Shown here: positions 1 to 11,900 of the stretch, in pieces
Layout of the letters: each line of letters opens with the position of its first letter
Numbering within the stretch: position 1 is the stretch's first letter
Assembly (NCBI GenBank): GCA_023159155.1
Contig: JAJNNX010000046.1
Location: forward strand, 417,306 to 481,305
Direction: 5' to 3'
DNA: 64,000 nucleotides
Source of the DNA: Ustulina deusta
Lineage: Eukaryota > Ascomycota > Sordariomycetes > Xylariales > Xylariaceae
Made by a program: the position numbers and the translations under genes
The notes under the pieces: generated by a model
The model's input: the letters and a program-made list of their open reading frames with translations, nothing else
What the model was told of the DNA's origin: nothing
Databases searched by the model: none

Positions 1-824
1 TCGGGCAAGGTGTGGTATCATTTCAGCATCATGCGCAGTGACACAAACGCGCCCGCCACGACCCGTGAGCATCAGGTCAACTTCTTCGAGAGTCACTTCA
101 CCGAGATGAAGGTCGGTTGGCTGAGCGGTGCCAGTGGCACATCTGACCCCAACATCCGGTGGATGGCGAATAGCCAGACGCAATGGGAAACCGAGTTCGC
201 TGCTGGCGTGTGGCACAACGTGGCCTATGAGATCGACTTCAGCGCTAACACTGTTGCCTTCTGGCACTCGACGGGATCCGACGATTTGGCGCTGACTGTG
301 GATGCTGTTTCTGTATCTGCGTCCAGCAACGGCGCTGATTGGCACCTGGGCGTCTTGGAATTGCCCCGCGACGGGTACCCCGACGAGAACGAGGATCTCT
401 ACTTCTCTGGCGTTTACGTCGAAAGCGGCAGCTTGACGACCTCCGTGGCTGGGGCCGGCGGTGAGCGGACGTGACTCATCCTACGCCCGGAACGAAATGC
501 TGACGTGTTTCTAGGTTCATCGGGTGGGGGCACCTCGAGTAGTACTACCAAAGCTAGCACCACAAGTACAACGACTCTGTCAACTTCTACTACAAAGGGA
601 ACGACGACGAGTACGACATCGGCACCTGCATCAACGACAACCTCAAGCTGTGCCTCTCCACAATACGCGTGAGTGATTTTGGATCTCCTCTTTTCCTTCG
701 CTGCAAGCAGCTGACCTAAGTTCCTCATAGCCAATGCGGCGGTATCAACTGGACAGGATGCACGACGTGTGCTACTGGAACCACCTGCAACGCCCTAAAC
801 GACTACTATTATCAGTGCCTATGA
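1..824 (+). CDS. GH131 beta-glucanase with C-terminal CBM1 (5' end outside window)
   Basis: Exons 1-460, 515-668, 731-824; the 5' end is cut by the window edge. The first exon carries the end of a glycoside hydrolase family 131 domain: the stretches [38 protein letters not shown] and [13 protein letters not shown] are typical of the family, which cleaves beta-1,3/1,4-glucans outside the cell. The first intron (54 nt, GTGAGC..CTAG) leads into a Ser/Thr-rich linker of about 45 residues. The second (62 nt, GTGAGT..ATAG) leads into a cellulose-binding CBM1 of about 30 residues with the usual Cys spacing and aromatic face ([12 protein letters not shown], then YYYQC). Phases match at both junctions. 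Catalytic residues were not assigned. Probably secreted and used on plant cell walls; the signal peptide would lie before the window. Confidence 0.9.
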
Positions 825-1903
825 CGAGGTTCCAGCACTGTTGGCTGACTTCGTGTGTATCCCTCCCTCTTCATTCTGCTGTACATAGTAAATACATATC
901 AACCAATTTGGGTAATCCTGCGATTAGCGTGGCCCCTTGTACAACAGTACGGTCCCTATGAGAAAAAGAGGAAAACCTGAGATATGTTGTACCCTATGAG
1001 CTGAGACTTAAGCTGTCTATTCTGGTGAGTAGTACATGTGCGAGGTAGAGGAGTGTGTTGACTTGTTCCTGGCCTTATTGCTAAATTCAGCCACCGTGGT
1101 ATATGAGAAGGGGAATACGGAGAATGGCTCTTGCCGTCACTTCTTCACCACATGTACAAGAGTGAAACATCTCTCCGACCGGTTGCCTTGTCGTTGACGT
1201 TTTCAAACTTACGTACAAGGCCCATGCTGTCATAATATTTATACTAGTTCCACCGTGAACCTCCCCCCGGCGTGATTGAAAATCTCAGCTGACATAGAAC
1301 CACTTTAGTTAGCCACCTGTGCGCAGTCCATACTATCAAGTTCATAATCAGCGATATATATTCTCAGATACTCTAGTGAAACTAAAGGGCGACATGATGG
1401 TACACTCTTGAATGAGAGTAGTGAGCTTTCTGGCCCTTTTATTCCAGTTGTGTTGGCCTCGGGTCCTAGTAACGGAGCTTACGGTTTATCAATCGACAGA
1501 GGCTGGTACGAGAGTATGTGCTGAGTCGTGCATTGCAACTTGCGTACAATAATATCATATCATCTATCCAAGGCCCGGAGAGGCTATCAATGAAGATGTT
1601 GTAAGTTATCTACACGATGATCCCCGCTACACGTCAGTTATATAAACGTCAAGGCGGCGAATAGTTAATTCTCTGGCATTTGAAGAACATGAAATAACAT
1701 CATATAGGCCTCATTAGTTAGGTGGCCGGGCATCGCTGACTCTAGTGATCACACATCAAGGCCCAGCTACATGGGTCTAGGCCTTCTATACACTAGTCTA
1801 TAGCGTGCGTATATGGGGATGGGGCCCTGTACAGAGTATACAAGCCCATAAGGAAAAAGCAAGACGCTGCTGGATATTCCTCCGTACCATACTGCATCCT
1901 CCT
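825..1903. other. intergenic, no gene recognised
   Basis: About 1.1 kb after the GH131 gene. Open frames are short, on both strands, and without recognisable protein sequence. I see no RNA gene or repeat. Confidence 0.5.
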
Positions 1904-1938
1904 CCCCCCCCCCCCCCCCCCCCTTTTTTTTTTTTTTT
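1904..1938. repeat. poly-C/poly-T homopolymer junction
   Basis: Twenty consecutive C are followed directly by fifteen T, then CT and seven A. Copy numbers of such runs are prone to sequencing and assembly error. Confidence 0.95.
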
Positions 1939-3930
1939 CTAAAAAAAGGATTAGGACTTGGATAGCGTAGTCAGGCACAGGCTGAGATCCCCATATACAA
2001 GTTTTATGTGTTACTGCTGGCGTCTTGGAAGCTGAACATGCTGCATCACGTATGCAGCCGCTCTGCGATCTGAGACACCGATCTACTAATCTCAGAACGC
2101 TGCAAGCATCAAGATGGCCTTCATCAGAGCCTACACAGCATGTCGGTGGGTACCTTCCATGATATCTTATGGTTCCTTTGTTACTCTAATACTATGACTA
2201 TAACTGTCTTAAAATCCAAGGCAACTGTGCATGTTGAGTTGGTTACCGCTCGGAGTTGCATCGTAAAGTTTAAGGTGACAGCTTTCATTCTGCTGGACTC
2301 TGCCTTCGGTAGGTTGCTACATGAATAGTGAAGTGGTGCAAGTGGATTACAGGGGGTTGACACATGCATGAGCTACTTGGTGGCTGTACCTCTCGTATAG
2401 GGGTAAAAACACCATGGACATTGATTTTTATGAGGAATTCGGGACACACACACAACATAGCTGGACACTGCGAAGAATTTAATACTTCTGAATTTATACA
2501 CTTCCGGTTATGTGGAAGTTTGATCTTTCTTCATGATCAAGGTGAGACGAGCTCAAAACCGTTCATCCGGGATTTCGTGTGTCGTTTCACAAACCAGCAC
2601 TCAACTGGGGCCTAATGGATATATCCAACTGGCAAACCGACAAAACAAATCTACCACGTCGATGAGCCTGCTTGCCAAGGCACGTGGACTCTGTCGTAGA
2701 CACGGTTCCCATGACGAGGCATCAAGATTCCGATGAATGAGCTCACCACCTAGTCAACTTGGCCCCTAATGAGCGCAATGTTGGTGCTAACAGTCACAGC
2801 ACGCATGCACCCGTGGCTATGGGAGGTATTGTATTAGGGGGTGGACTAGAGTTCCACAGCATTCCCTGTTGTCTACTGCCTGAAGAGCGTCGTTATCGAT
2901 ATGTCACTATCTACCTTGCAGATTGCTTGGTTGGTGCTGGTTACTCCGCAATGCTCCTGTTGACGCCCGAGATGTAATATTGCCGGCATGTGCTAGATCC
3001 GAGTTTAGCGCGGAGCTTCATCACATCACGCTTGCATGTTCAAACTATTACTCGCTGATTAGAACCATCTCCTGCGGTTGGGCAGGCAGTGGTGGCTCGG
3101 TGAGTACTCCTCAAAATGCCGATAATGACCTACCTACTCGCCGAAGGATTGGAAATGAAAACACCAATACCCAGTAAAAGCATATGGGGCGTTGTACATT
3201 TCTGGTGCCCTCTCATATTCCTGACATTGCTGCCTACGTGATGTCGCCCGGTTAAAGAATGTTAATAGCGGGCTAATCCCATAAAAGCCATACGGGACAC
3301 ACAGACCGGAACGCCGCGGGCAGGCTCCGAGGATCATGTTATGATTTATATTGGAAATTTTGATAGGGAGTCACGAGTGTTGTTACTAAACAGTGAGTAC
3401 TCCGACGAAGCCCTGTGCTTAAGAACGAAGATAATTAGTACTTATACTGTGCAGCTAGATAGCAGACACTATAAGCGCCAATCTCAGTATCTATTGTGGC
3501 TGCCCCTTAGACCACCAATCAATGCATCGTATCCAATGCCTGCCGAACCTATCAATGTTTTCAGGGCGGAGAACTTGGTGGCACGAACATCTAATGATTT
3601 TGCTACAGCACGATAGTTCCATGCAGAGAGCGTGTAGCTCGTGCATCAGATCTTCTATCCAGGCTAGGTTGGTGGCTATGGGACACTGTGCTGAGATCTT
3701 GTACACTATTGAGGTCTATCTCACGGGAGCAACGGACCGTCCTCGACATCAGTTGAAGAGCGAATAGGGAAGGATATTGAATCGGCTTTTCCAGCCACGT
3801 ATTGTGACTTGCTCGTTACAGGATGACAGCGAGTGGGAATGTTCCAATCTGGCCTGCTGCCGCTGGCGATGTTTTGGTAAGATTACCTAGTGAACTATAC
3901 CTCTCAAATCTGTTATCGGCCAAGACTAGT
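1939..3930. other. intergenic, no gene recognised
   Basis: About 2 kb between the homopolymer tract and the 3' end of the lectin gene. Only short overlapping frames on both strands, none resembling a known family. Confidence 0.5.
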
Positions 3931-5194
3931 CTAAAGCTCAGTGCCGAGTAAAACCTGTTGGGCTTTGGGTAAGAAACTACCCCCTTTCTCTTCCGGATAC
4001 GGGTTTGACACATTCCCAAGTGGCCATGTCTCTTGAGCACTCGGCTGCCACTCATATCCGTTCCATATTTGCATTCGCAAAATACTGTTGGTGTCAACTC
4101 CGAAGAGGTAGAGAAAGTCTGCAACAAATTAGAAATGATCAGCAGTATGTTTTCAGGTATTCCACTCACTCCGTCCTTCCGCCTTTGTGACCAAGCGCGG
4201 CTCCGAATCATAAGGACCAGAGAGATCATACCAGCCCTCTACAGAAGGATTCCAATTATCTCCATCGAAGTTCTTGATGTAGTACTTGTTGTCATCGGCA
4301 TTCCTGCCCACAATGTCGATTTTCCCCTGGTCCCAGTGAACAACCTGGGGAGTCTGGGTGAACTTGCCGCCCAACTTCTCCCAGCCGTTCCACTTGAAGC
4401 CATCCCAAAATTTGTGATTCAGCCCGGCACCCTCGTCAAGAGCCCATAGATCGAGTCTTCCTGAACCCCAAGATGAGGCTATAGGTTTACCGATGAATGG
4501 TCCCCCTTCCAAATCTTCCCAGTCGCTCCATTCCCCACCCTCCCAGTACTTGTGCAATAGTGAGCCGGTTGCTGCCGAGATACCAACGATGTCAAGACGG
4601 TTCTCCCCCCACGACCCAATGCTGGGCAAACTGGAGAAATTGCCGCCTAGATCTTCCCATCCTTTGCCAGCGGGGAAGTAGTCGGTGCCAGTCCACGCCT
4701 TATGCAAGAAGGAACCGTTCAAGGCGTTGCCTACGATGTCGAGGCGATTTCCCCCCCAAGAAAGCGTATCGACTAAGTCGATATCGCCATCGCCGCCGAG
4801 GTCATTGGCATCTTCCCATGAAGGACCCCATGCCCCACCGTCGATCCACTTGTGCAACACGGCTCGATCAGACCGGTTGACCCATACAAGGTTGAGACGG
4901 CCGTAGCCCCAAGAGGACACTGATGGGCAATTGGTCGATTCGGATGGGACGCGCTCGAATTGCCCGGGCTGCCAATCATACCCAGTGTAGAACTTGTGCC
5001 ATATGGATTTGTCGGGAGCCCAACCGAAGAGGTCAAGACGGGGATCACCCCAAGAGACGGCCGATATACATGGCGTGCCTGCCGAGGCTAATGTGGTCTG
5101 GGTTTGTGTTAGGGTAGACCGACGCTTAATATTCCCACCGAGAGATACTTACGCTGACAGACACAAGGAGAGAAATGCGTAAAAGTCTACCCAT
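3931..5194 (-). CDS. secreted seven-bladed PLL-like (DUF346) beta-propeller lectin
   Basis: Three exons on the minus strand: 5153-5194, 4170-5097, 3931-4118 (introns 55 and 51 nt, both GTRAGT..CAG); 385 residues. Exon 1 encodes MGRLLRISLLVSVS, a signal peptide ending near residue 20. The mature protein is seven repeats of about 48-55 residues, each with a core like SWGxxRLDIVG followed by LxHKxWxGxxWxxWE. This is the signature of the PLL/DUF346 propeller lectins (bacterial Photorhabdus type and fungal relatives), which bind fucose or O-methylated sugars between blades. The last exon supplies blade seven (NFLYLFGVD, then IWNGYEW); without it the propeller would have six and a half blades, which supports the splice. 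Blade six is divergent (HWDQGKIDIVG). Sugar specificity cannot be read from the sequence. Likely a secreted recognition or defence lectin. Confidence 0.88.
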
Positions 5195-7065
5195 ATTGAA
5201 TCACAATACTCAACGAATGTGACGCTCGCGTGATCAACTCACCAAAGGGGTGGAAGAGAGTGCTCGGCTTCGGGGGTCATACATATAGTAGTAATTCTCC
5301 TGTGCTCACAAGTTCCTGGTCGCCTGTTAGGGCCAAAGCCGTGTCGTCGATGAGGCAAGGAGATATCAGGCCGGAACTAGGTCTGATTCATGGCTGGCAG
5401 GGATGATGATCAACGATCTGCATAGGTAGCGCATCGCCACCATCGGCATTATTGCTTTGCACTAATACTACAATAGGAAGATCGTGCCCCCTCATTTTCT
5501 AGTCTTGAATGAGACCAGCGCACAGCATATCTCGATGGCTCACTGCAGCATCATTACTCAAAAGGAAAAGCAACTATTATGGGTCGTATTCACACTACCT
5601 ACCTAGTATACATATTCTAGTTGGCTGGGCAGGGCAGGGCAGAGCTGGGCTAGAAGCTGGTCCGCCTGAACGGAAGCGGGATCGGGTCGCGATCTATCCG
5701 CGCTATACTAGGTTGGCTAGTGTGCCGACAATGCAAAGTTAGTCTTACACTCCACACACGCCTAGTTGCATTAGCTCGATGGTGCTTAACTTAAGAGGGT
5801 GTATGAGTTCCATTTCCTGACCCCCACAGCGCCGCTGTGGCTGGCTGAGGAGGATACATCTGCCGTGTAAATAAAGGATATAATAATAATACGGTGTGCA
5901 TACTATACCTTATCCCAGCGGAAGACGGCTGCCGAGGCGCTCATCTCGTAAGCTATTTTGTTCCCACGCCAGGAAATGGAAGCCAAATGTGTGGCTGCAT
6001 AAGGGAAGGCGTCGGCTTCGACAGTGTATACCTATTGCGTATGCGCTGTTTTAGGAGCATTCAGTAGACATGTTCCATTAAAACGACGTAGCTAGCAGGT
6101 TTTCGGTCCGCTCGACTGAATGCTTGGACGGACCTACTAGCACATCGAATCCATCTGAAGAACATGGGTTGGATGTCGTTCGATGTGATTTGGCCGTCAA
6201 GACACTAACTGAGAGATGGAGAGAATCCAAACTACCCAACCTGCCAACGAAAACTATTCAGGTCGACCAAGAGTAGTATAATGTAGGTTGAGAGAGTTTC
6301 CTACCATATACTTAGTGAACAAGCGTAGTATCTTGACAGTAATACCAGTCCATGAGTAAACAGGGTGGATGCTCGGTAATGATGCCGTTTGCTACTATTC
6401 TCTTTTTGTTAAGTAACTTTAGATATAGAGCAAGGTCTTCCCACTGGTTTGCTTTGTTGCTTCGGGGAAGGAGACAGATCACCGAGATGAGTGTTCGCGT
6501 AACTTGGTGAATATGTGCAACCATGGGGCGGGACCTAACTCGAAGCCTCTTAGGGCCCGGTATGTGCTGGATAGCCTCTTGGGTGAAGTGGACTTGATCC
6601 GAAGTGCATTCCTGTATCCGTCAATTGTTCGATAACCAAACTGCTAATGTTAGACAGTCTTTGTTCGGAATATTCATCGATCCTTTCCTCAACTCAAATT
6701 AACCAACAGTTGAGAGCTGGATATTAACACGGCGGAGGATCGGATGCTATGTAGTTTTCTCATTTTCCAAGTTGGAAGTCTTCCGGCACGTTGTCCAGAG
6801 CAACTTTCACTTATCGCAGCTCCTTTCCCCGATCTTGGATCCTACAAATGTGATACGAATGGTAGCCTGCTTTCTACGCCTTGCCAGAATGCAGATCTAC
6901 CACCAACATCTAATGCCCTAACTCCCTCCCTTTCAGAATCGACCGAACTAATATGTGTCCCCGACAGCCACCCGCTGTCTCTCCAGTGCCATATGTCTTC
7001 ATCTCCATTTTTCAAAACTGCGTCTTCCAGGAGATCGAGAGCACACTCACCTTCCCCACCTTAAT
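5195..7065. other. intergenic, no gene recognised
   Basis: The first few hundred bases are the upstream region of the lectin gene. Beyond that I see only short unsupported frames, including one of 106 codons at 6744-7064 (+) with biased composition and no recognisable motif. Confidence 0.45.
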
Positions 7066-7290
7066 CGTTGTAGTCTTCGCAAGTGGGGAAAGGTTCATCC
7101 TCTCTTAGCTTTGTGGCAGACAAATTGGTGAGAATATACGAGACAATCAAGTTGCCATTAGAATCCCCGTACCTGGTCAAGTACTTCTGTAATCAGAATC
7201 CGCCATCCCTTGATGAGTAAGCGATATCACCTTCAGTATCAATGGGGGCGAGCCTTGTTGATCAACTTTCGCAGAAATAATTGAGGAGGA
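7066..7290 (-). pseudogene. possible coding relic of unknown family
   Basis: Read on the minus strand, a stretch of about 40 codons ending in a stop near 7066 has protein-like composition (YLTRYGDSNGNLIVSYILT, then LREDEPFPTCEDYND). It is preceded by a good acceptor (CTGATTACAG) and possibly by a short upstream exon (IISAKVDQQGSPPLILK). I could not build a complete gene around it: no credible start exon is joined to it in phase. It may be the tail of a decayed gene or a chance frame. Confidence 0.2.
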
Positions 7291-7800
7291 AGTTGATGTA
7301 AACCTTTAGCTATTAACAAGGGATAACTGACAGGGGATTAAGAACTCGAATCTCGAGGTGTCGTGTGACATCTTTCAGGAGCATCGATGACCTCGCACGA
7401 TACGAAAATACACCATTCTTGAAATAAATAGATGTAATTATCAGAAGATTGATACGGCCAGCTCATACTCTGGATGTCTCCAAGTTTTCCTCGACTCAAT
7501 AGTGTACCTGGCCTTGACGCAGAAGTCGAACCCGATGAATCGACTTCATGGAGAATTTCAACAATGGGTACTAGACAAGAGATATTTTCAAGATTTGGCT
7601 TCTTTATTCTAGGCAGTTCATGTGCCAAGTATTGTTATGAGAGTTTAACGCAAGAAAATAAAAGCATTATATGGACGTTACGAGCTTTTCGTCTATGGCA
7701 TAAGCACTAAATGCAACGTATTATTATGAATCCCCTGTAGCGCATTACCCGACCATGTTGACATTAGCATAAAACCGCTCTCTGCTACCGGTCAGCCTTC

Positions 7801-8940
7801 TCATACCATTGCCGGTTGTGGTGGCGGCGGCATAGCCATGGGCTGGCCGGGTGGCTGTGGTATACCCATAGGCGGAGCTGGTGCTGGTATCATACCCATG
7901 GGTGGAGCTGGTGCTGGTATCATACCCATGGGCGGAGCTGGTGCTGGTAGCATAGCCATGGGCGGAGCTGGTGCTGGTATCATACCCATGGGAAGGGCTG
8001 GTGCCGGTGCCGGTGCTTGTACTAGCGGCATAGCTGTGGGGAGGGCTGGTAAAGGTGCAGGTGCCGGTGCCGGTGCCGGTGACATCACAAAGGGCAGTGT
8101 TGGTGCTGGTAATCCGGTGAAAACTGGCATGGGTGGCGGCGGTGGAGGTCTCGGGAACATGCCTGACACTGACCATTGGATCAGAACCAACAAGCCCACT
8201 ATTGTCCATTGAAGCCCTTGAATAGGACCGCCTGGGAGAATCTCGAGCTGCGGTGTCGGCCCGGACAATACGGTTGTTGTAAAGTTCAAAGCGTTAGCCG
8301 CCTGGGTGGTGGAATATGCTGCTGCCAGAGCAAGACCAAAGGCGTATAACATGGTAACGGATAACATAGACCTCATGAAAGACATATTCGACGGAGGAGC
8401 GGGTACCAATTGCTTCATGGAACGCTTAATAAAAAGCATTGCGATGATACTTAAGAAGAACAACCCCGCCGAAGCCGCGAGCAAGGGAGAAAAGATCTTT
8501 GTTTGGAAAATATATGCCGCTTCGAGCAGCGGCTCCATGTCATTGTCGTAGTCACCATCCAAGTTAACGGTGCTACTAAGAAACGCATCCTTCAACTGGC
8601 TGTCTCCGAGCGAAGAGCTGGGCAAACATTTCAAGTCGCTCCGGAGGGGTTGCGACGCGCATATTCCTATCTAATATCAGCTTCAATCTACAGAATTGGG
8701 GCGGAATTATCATGTAAGAACATACCAAAGTAGCCAATCCTGACCTGCATGGGCTGTGATTGATTGGTTTGAAGCTGAACAAGAAACAGATTCGGGATAC
8801 CTGGTGATGTCGAAAGACATCCCACCAGACTAAGGACTAAGGTAATGGGTTAGTTATCCTAATACATATAAATTGAAGTGGAATATCATACCGTAAAAGG
8901 TTGTAACTATCGCTGATAAGATCCATGATAAAAATCTCAT
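7801..8940 (-). CDS. Fig1-family claudin-like four-TM membrane protein with repeated Pro-rich tail
   Basis: Exons 8892-8940, 8726-8800 and 7801-8666 (minus strand; introns 91 and 59 nt); 329 residues. Fig1 proteins act in low-affinity calcium uptake and cell fusion during mating and hyphal growth. The family motif G-phi-phi-G-x-C(n)C is present as G39-Y-F-G-I-C44 with the second Cys at 55. It spans the second splice junction, which confirms the acceptor choice. Four membrane segments follow the family layout: about 3-24, 100-121, 140-160 and 193-212. The loop before TM2 has the usual acidic-Pro sequence (DNDMEPLLEAAY). The C-terminus (213-329) is a Pro/Ala/Met-rich tail containing a tandem decapeptide. 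The tail is not part of the conserved domain and may be fast evolving. Upstream exons are short and are easily missed in annotation. Confidence 0.85.
7862..8011. repeat. 30-bp tandem repeat, 5 units, within the Fig1-like coding tail
   Basis: Five units of 30 bp beginning at 7862, 7892, 7922, 7952 and 7982; the first four are nearly identical and the fifth is diverged. On the coding (minus) strand each encodes a decapeptide of the type PPMGMIPAPA. The unit is free of stops in several frames, so spurious overlapping frames appear on both strands. Confidence 0.95.
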
Positions 8941-11900
8941 GTCAACGCGATCTTGGCTAAGTCAGTCGAATGGTTTTCGTCTGCATGGAGTGACGTACCG
9001 AATGTTTTGGGCTTAGTTGCGAACATCGTGCCAGTGATAAGATCTCTCCAGAAAAAGAGAATGAAGTCAAGCAGGAAGTCCTCAGCGGAAACGATGAAAT
9101 TAAGAAAAAAATAATAGGAATGTGCAGTGGTATGAATCAAGAAGAAGAAATCCCAGATAGAGAACGGGAGAGCAGCCTTATATCTTCATAGACATATCAT
9201 ACACCGTCTTCCACTCGGGCCCATCTTGACGATGGCATATGCTATCCCCGCGTTTACTAGCCATGTGTATGGGATCTCGAGAGAAAATAAGCGCGCGTTT
9301 TGTTTGTTTAAAGAACGATCCCCTAACTCAACCCACTCATGTGACACGAGGCCAGCCATGACTCTAAGATGCGATTGGGGAGTAGAAAATACCGAGTAAA
9401 TGGATATAGCCGGTGTCGGCCAGTAAGCGCTCGGGATGAGAGCAAGCAGGAAACATTCCAGCACTGGCCGATGCCTAATCATGTTTCCTTATTTCTTTCT
9501 TTCTTAAAAAAAAAAAAAGGTTGGTAAAAGCGTTGGGGATAGTGGGTACGACCATGGCTACACACTTTGCCTCAATATGTTTTGAGTGATGCGATGTTAA
9601 TGTATATTGTACCACCATGCCCGCAGGGAAGGGGGCTTGCGGTGTCTATGTATAACGCTGCCTCAAGTCTCCCAACAAACACTGGCAGTGGTTGAAGCCA
9701 CCATTTATACCTATTCAATTGGTTATACTCCATCCAACTATTGCCGGGTGTCTAGGTGCACTTGTTGAATATGTTGAGAACAGCTCCTTCTTCACATCGC
9801 TTCTCTATTGGAACCTCAAGCTTCATGGCTAGTGATATATTCGCTAAATATGTTTTGGTAACAATTGCACGAAGGTCAGGTCCTGGAAATTTTCCAAATT
9901 CGGGGCACCTGTCTTGCGGCGATATGAAATGGCTAGCAGAATATGTTGGTAGGGACAAAAGACCCAGGAGGTTAAGATCACGATTAGAGAATTTTCCATT
10001 CCGCCGTCTCATGTCTCGAGAACGAGATGCGGATTCGGGGTTCAGAATAAGTACATATTTGCATCAGATAGGGGAGAGGAGACGGCGAAGAATAGGACAA
10101 TAACAAGAAAAGGTCCGCCAACGGAGAAGAAAGACGAGATGTGTTTCCTTTCTTAACGCGACAATGGGAATAAAATGTAAATATATGAAACCGTACAAGG
10201 ACTTTAAGGTAGGTATGCTCTTTAACTTGTACCATTTTATTTTTGTCCTGCCTTGACTCTGCATCACATTAAATCCTACGTATCTCCATGCCGCCGAAAC
10301 TATGTTTTAATTTCCTGATGTACTCTTACAAAAAGTTACTTGAGACTGTCCTATGAACCCTCGGTGTGAAGATATATAATTCGAAATGCCAACAGTATGA
10401 TGAAAACAAGACTACAGCTCTGGCGCCATTTGACACTAAGTAGTATTTCAATGCAGTACACCAAGAAATGCCAACAAGATTAATATACCAAGTGTAGGCT
10501 ATCGCCCAGACAATGTTCTCATAGTTGTTTCTGATGACAGAAGGTTCCGGTTTTTTGTGCTTAATTTTAAGCATCGCTTTTCAACAGTAGTCTGGATGCG
10601 TAGATGATATTGTCAATGCGGGAAGTCTGGTCTGAGCCCCCAGTTGGCCTAGATAGATTACTTTAGTGATGGGCGAAAACCCAAGAGAGAAATAAGGAAT
10701 TGGCTAAAAGCTGCCGGGATAACACGATCATGCAAATATACGACTAGTGTAAAGACTCATTTTTATAGAAAGCACGTATTGTATGCAATTTTCCTAGTCA
10801 ATTTTGAATGTACTTTCTCTTTACTAGATGCTTCTATATAGGTCTCTGGTGCTCAACTATCTTTGCTTTAAATCGCTACACGGTAGAGAGCTCTGGTTCT
10901 TTTAGGTGTGTATGTTGATTGCGAAAATAATTCCCAGCTGCGATGTCGTGGATGCGCCTCCTGCGTTTTACTTTATACATAACATGACCGTGTCAAGATG
11001 ATTGCCACGGCCTAATTAGTTCGTAACTGGACGCGGGGCAAACACCCTTGTTGGGACTATTTTACCCGAGATTAGAATAAAACGTTTAAACGCGGTGCAA
11101 GGTTTACCCCTACTCTTCAAATTGCAGAAAAGCTTGTGTTAACTACCCAACAAATGTGAACACCTTGAAACTTGAGCTGGCGAAATAACGTACCGCATAC
11201 CTCACAGGACCTCCAAACCGCCTAATTCGATCAACTGACTAATAGTCTCACTCTGTTCCAAAACGGGGGTAAAATGGGGGCAAAATGGAGCTGGCTTACG
11301 AAAACACAGTATCGGGGGACACATGTGTGTACAAATAATTATTATTAGAAGCAACACCCCACTCCTGGTATTTGTCGGGTAGTCGAAAGCGGGAGTACTC
11401 GTTTGGTTTCACGAAAGGATTGAAATTCCAGCAGTGTGGTCAGCGATACGCCGGTAGCCACAAAAGCGAAACCCTTTTGACTTCGCAAACATGCTCTTTA
11501 CTGGTAACAGTCGGGGCATCTGGATGGGTACATCGGAGCGAAGCTAGATCGCTGAGGAACAAGGTGATTGAAGAGACCATTCGTTGTCCCTGGCCCGCAG
11601 AGTCATTGATGCTTCGCTCGCAGAGATAAACAGTCAACTCATTGATACACACCTGGCACGCTGGTAGGTGCCTGAACTGGCGGTCTCCAGGTTGAAGCGA
11701 GGGCTTGACACGGTCTGTGAAAAAGGAGGAATCAACAAGTTAGGTAATAAGCTCACAGTGAATAATTAGATAACGACAGCCTCGTAGGAGTGTGTGGTAG
11801 AGGGGTCAATACGATAGCCAATTGATTTCTAATATCCTAAATCTAACAATGAGGCTACGTAGCGAATCGTTTATATAAACCAATGGTCGATAAGGACACA

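Noticed and set aside
7745..8212. Alternative long frames over the Fig1-like tail on both strands (Gly-rich on plus, Thr/Ser-rich on minus)
   Set aside because: They result from the stop-free 30-bp repeat; only the frame joined to the four membrane segments makes a coherent protein.
9752..10103. Frames of 86 (-) and 115 (+) codons; the minus one contains FGKFPGPDLRAI, vaguely like a cytochrome P450 N-terminus
   Set aside because: The similarity is a few residues only and no other P450 motif is found nearby.
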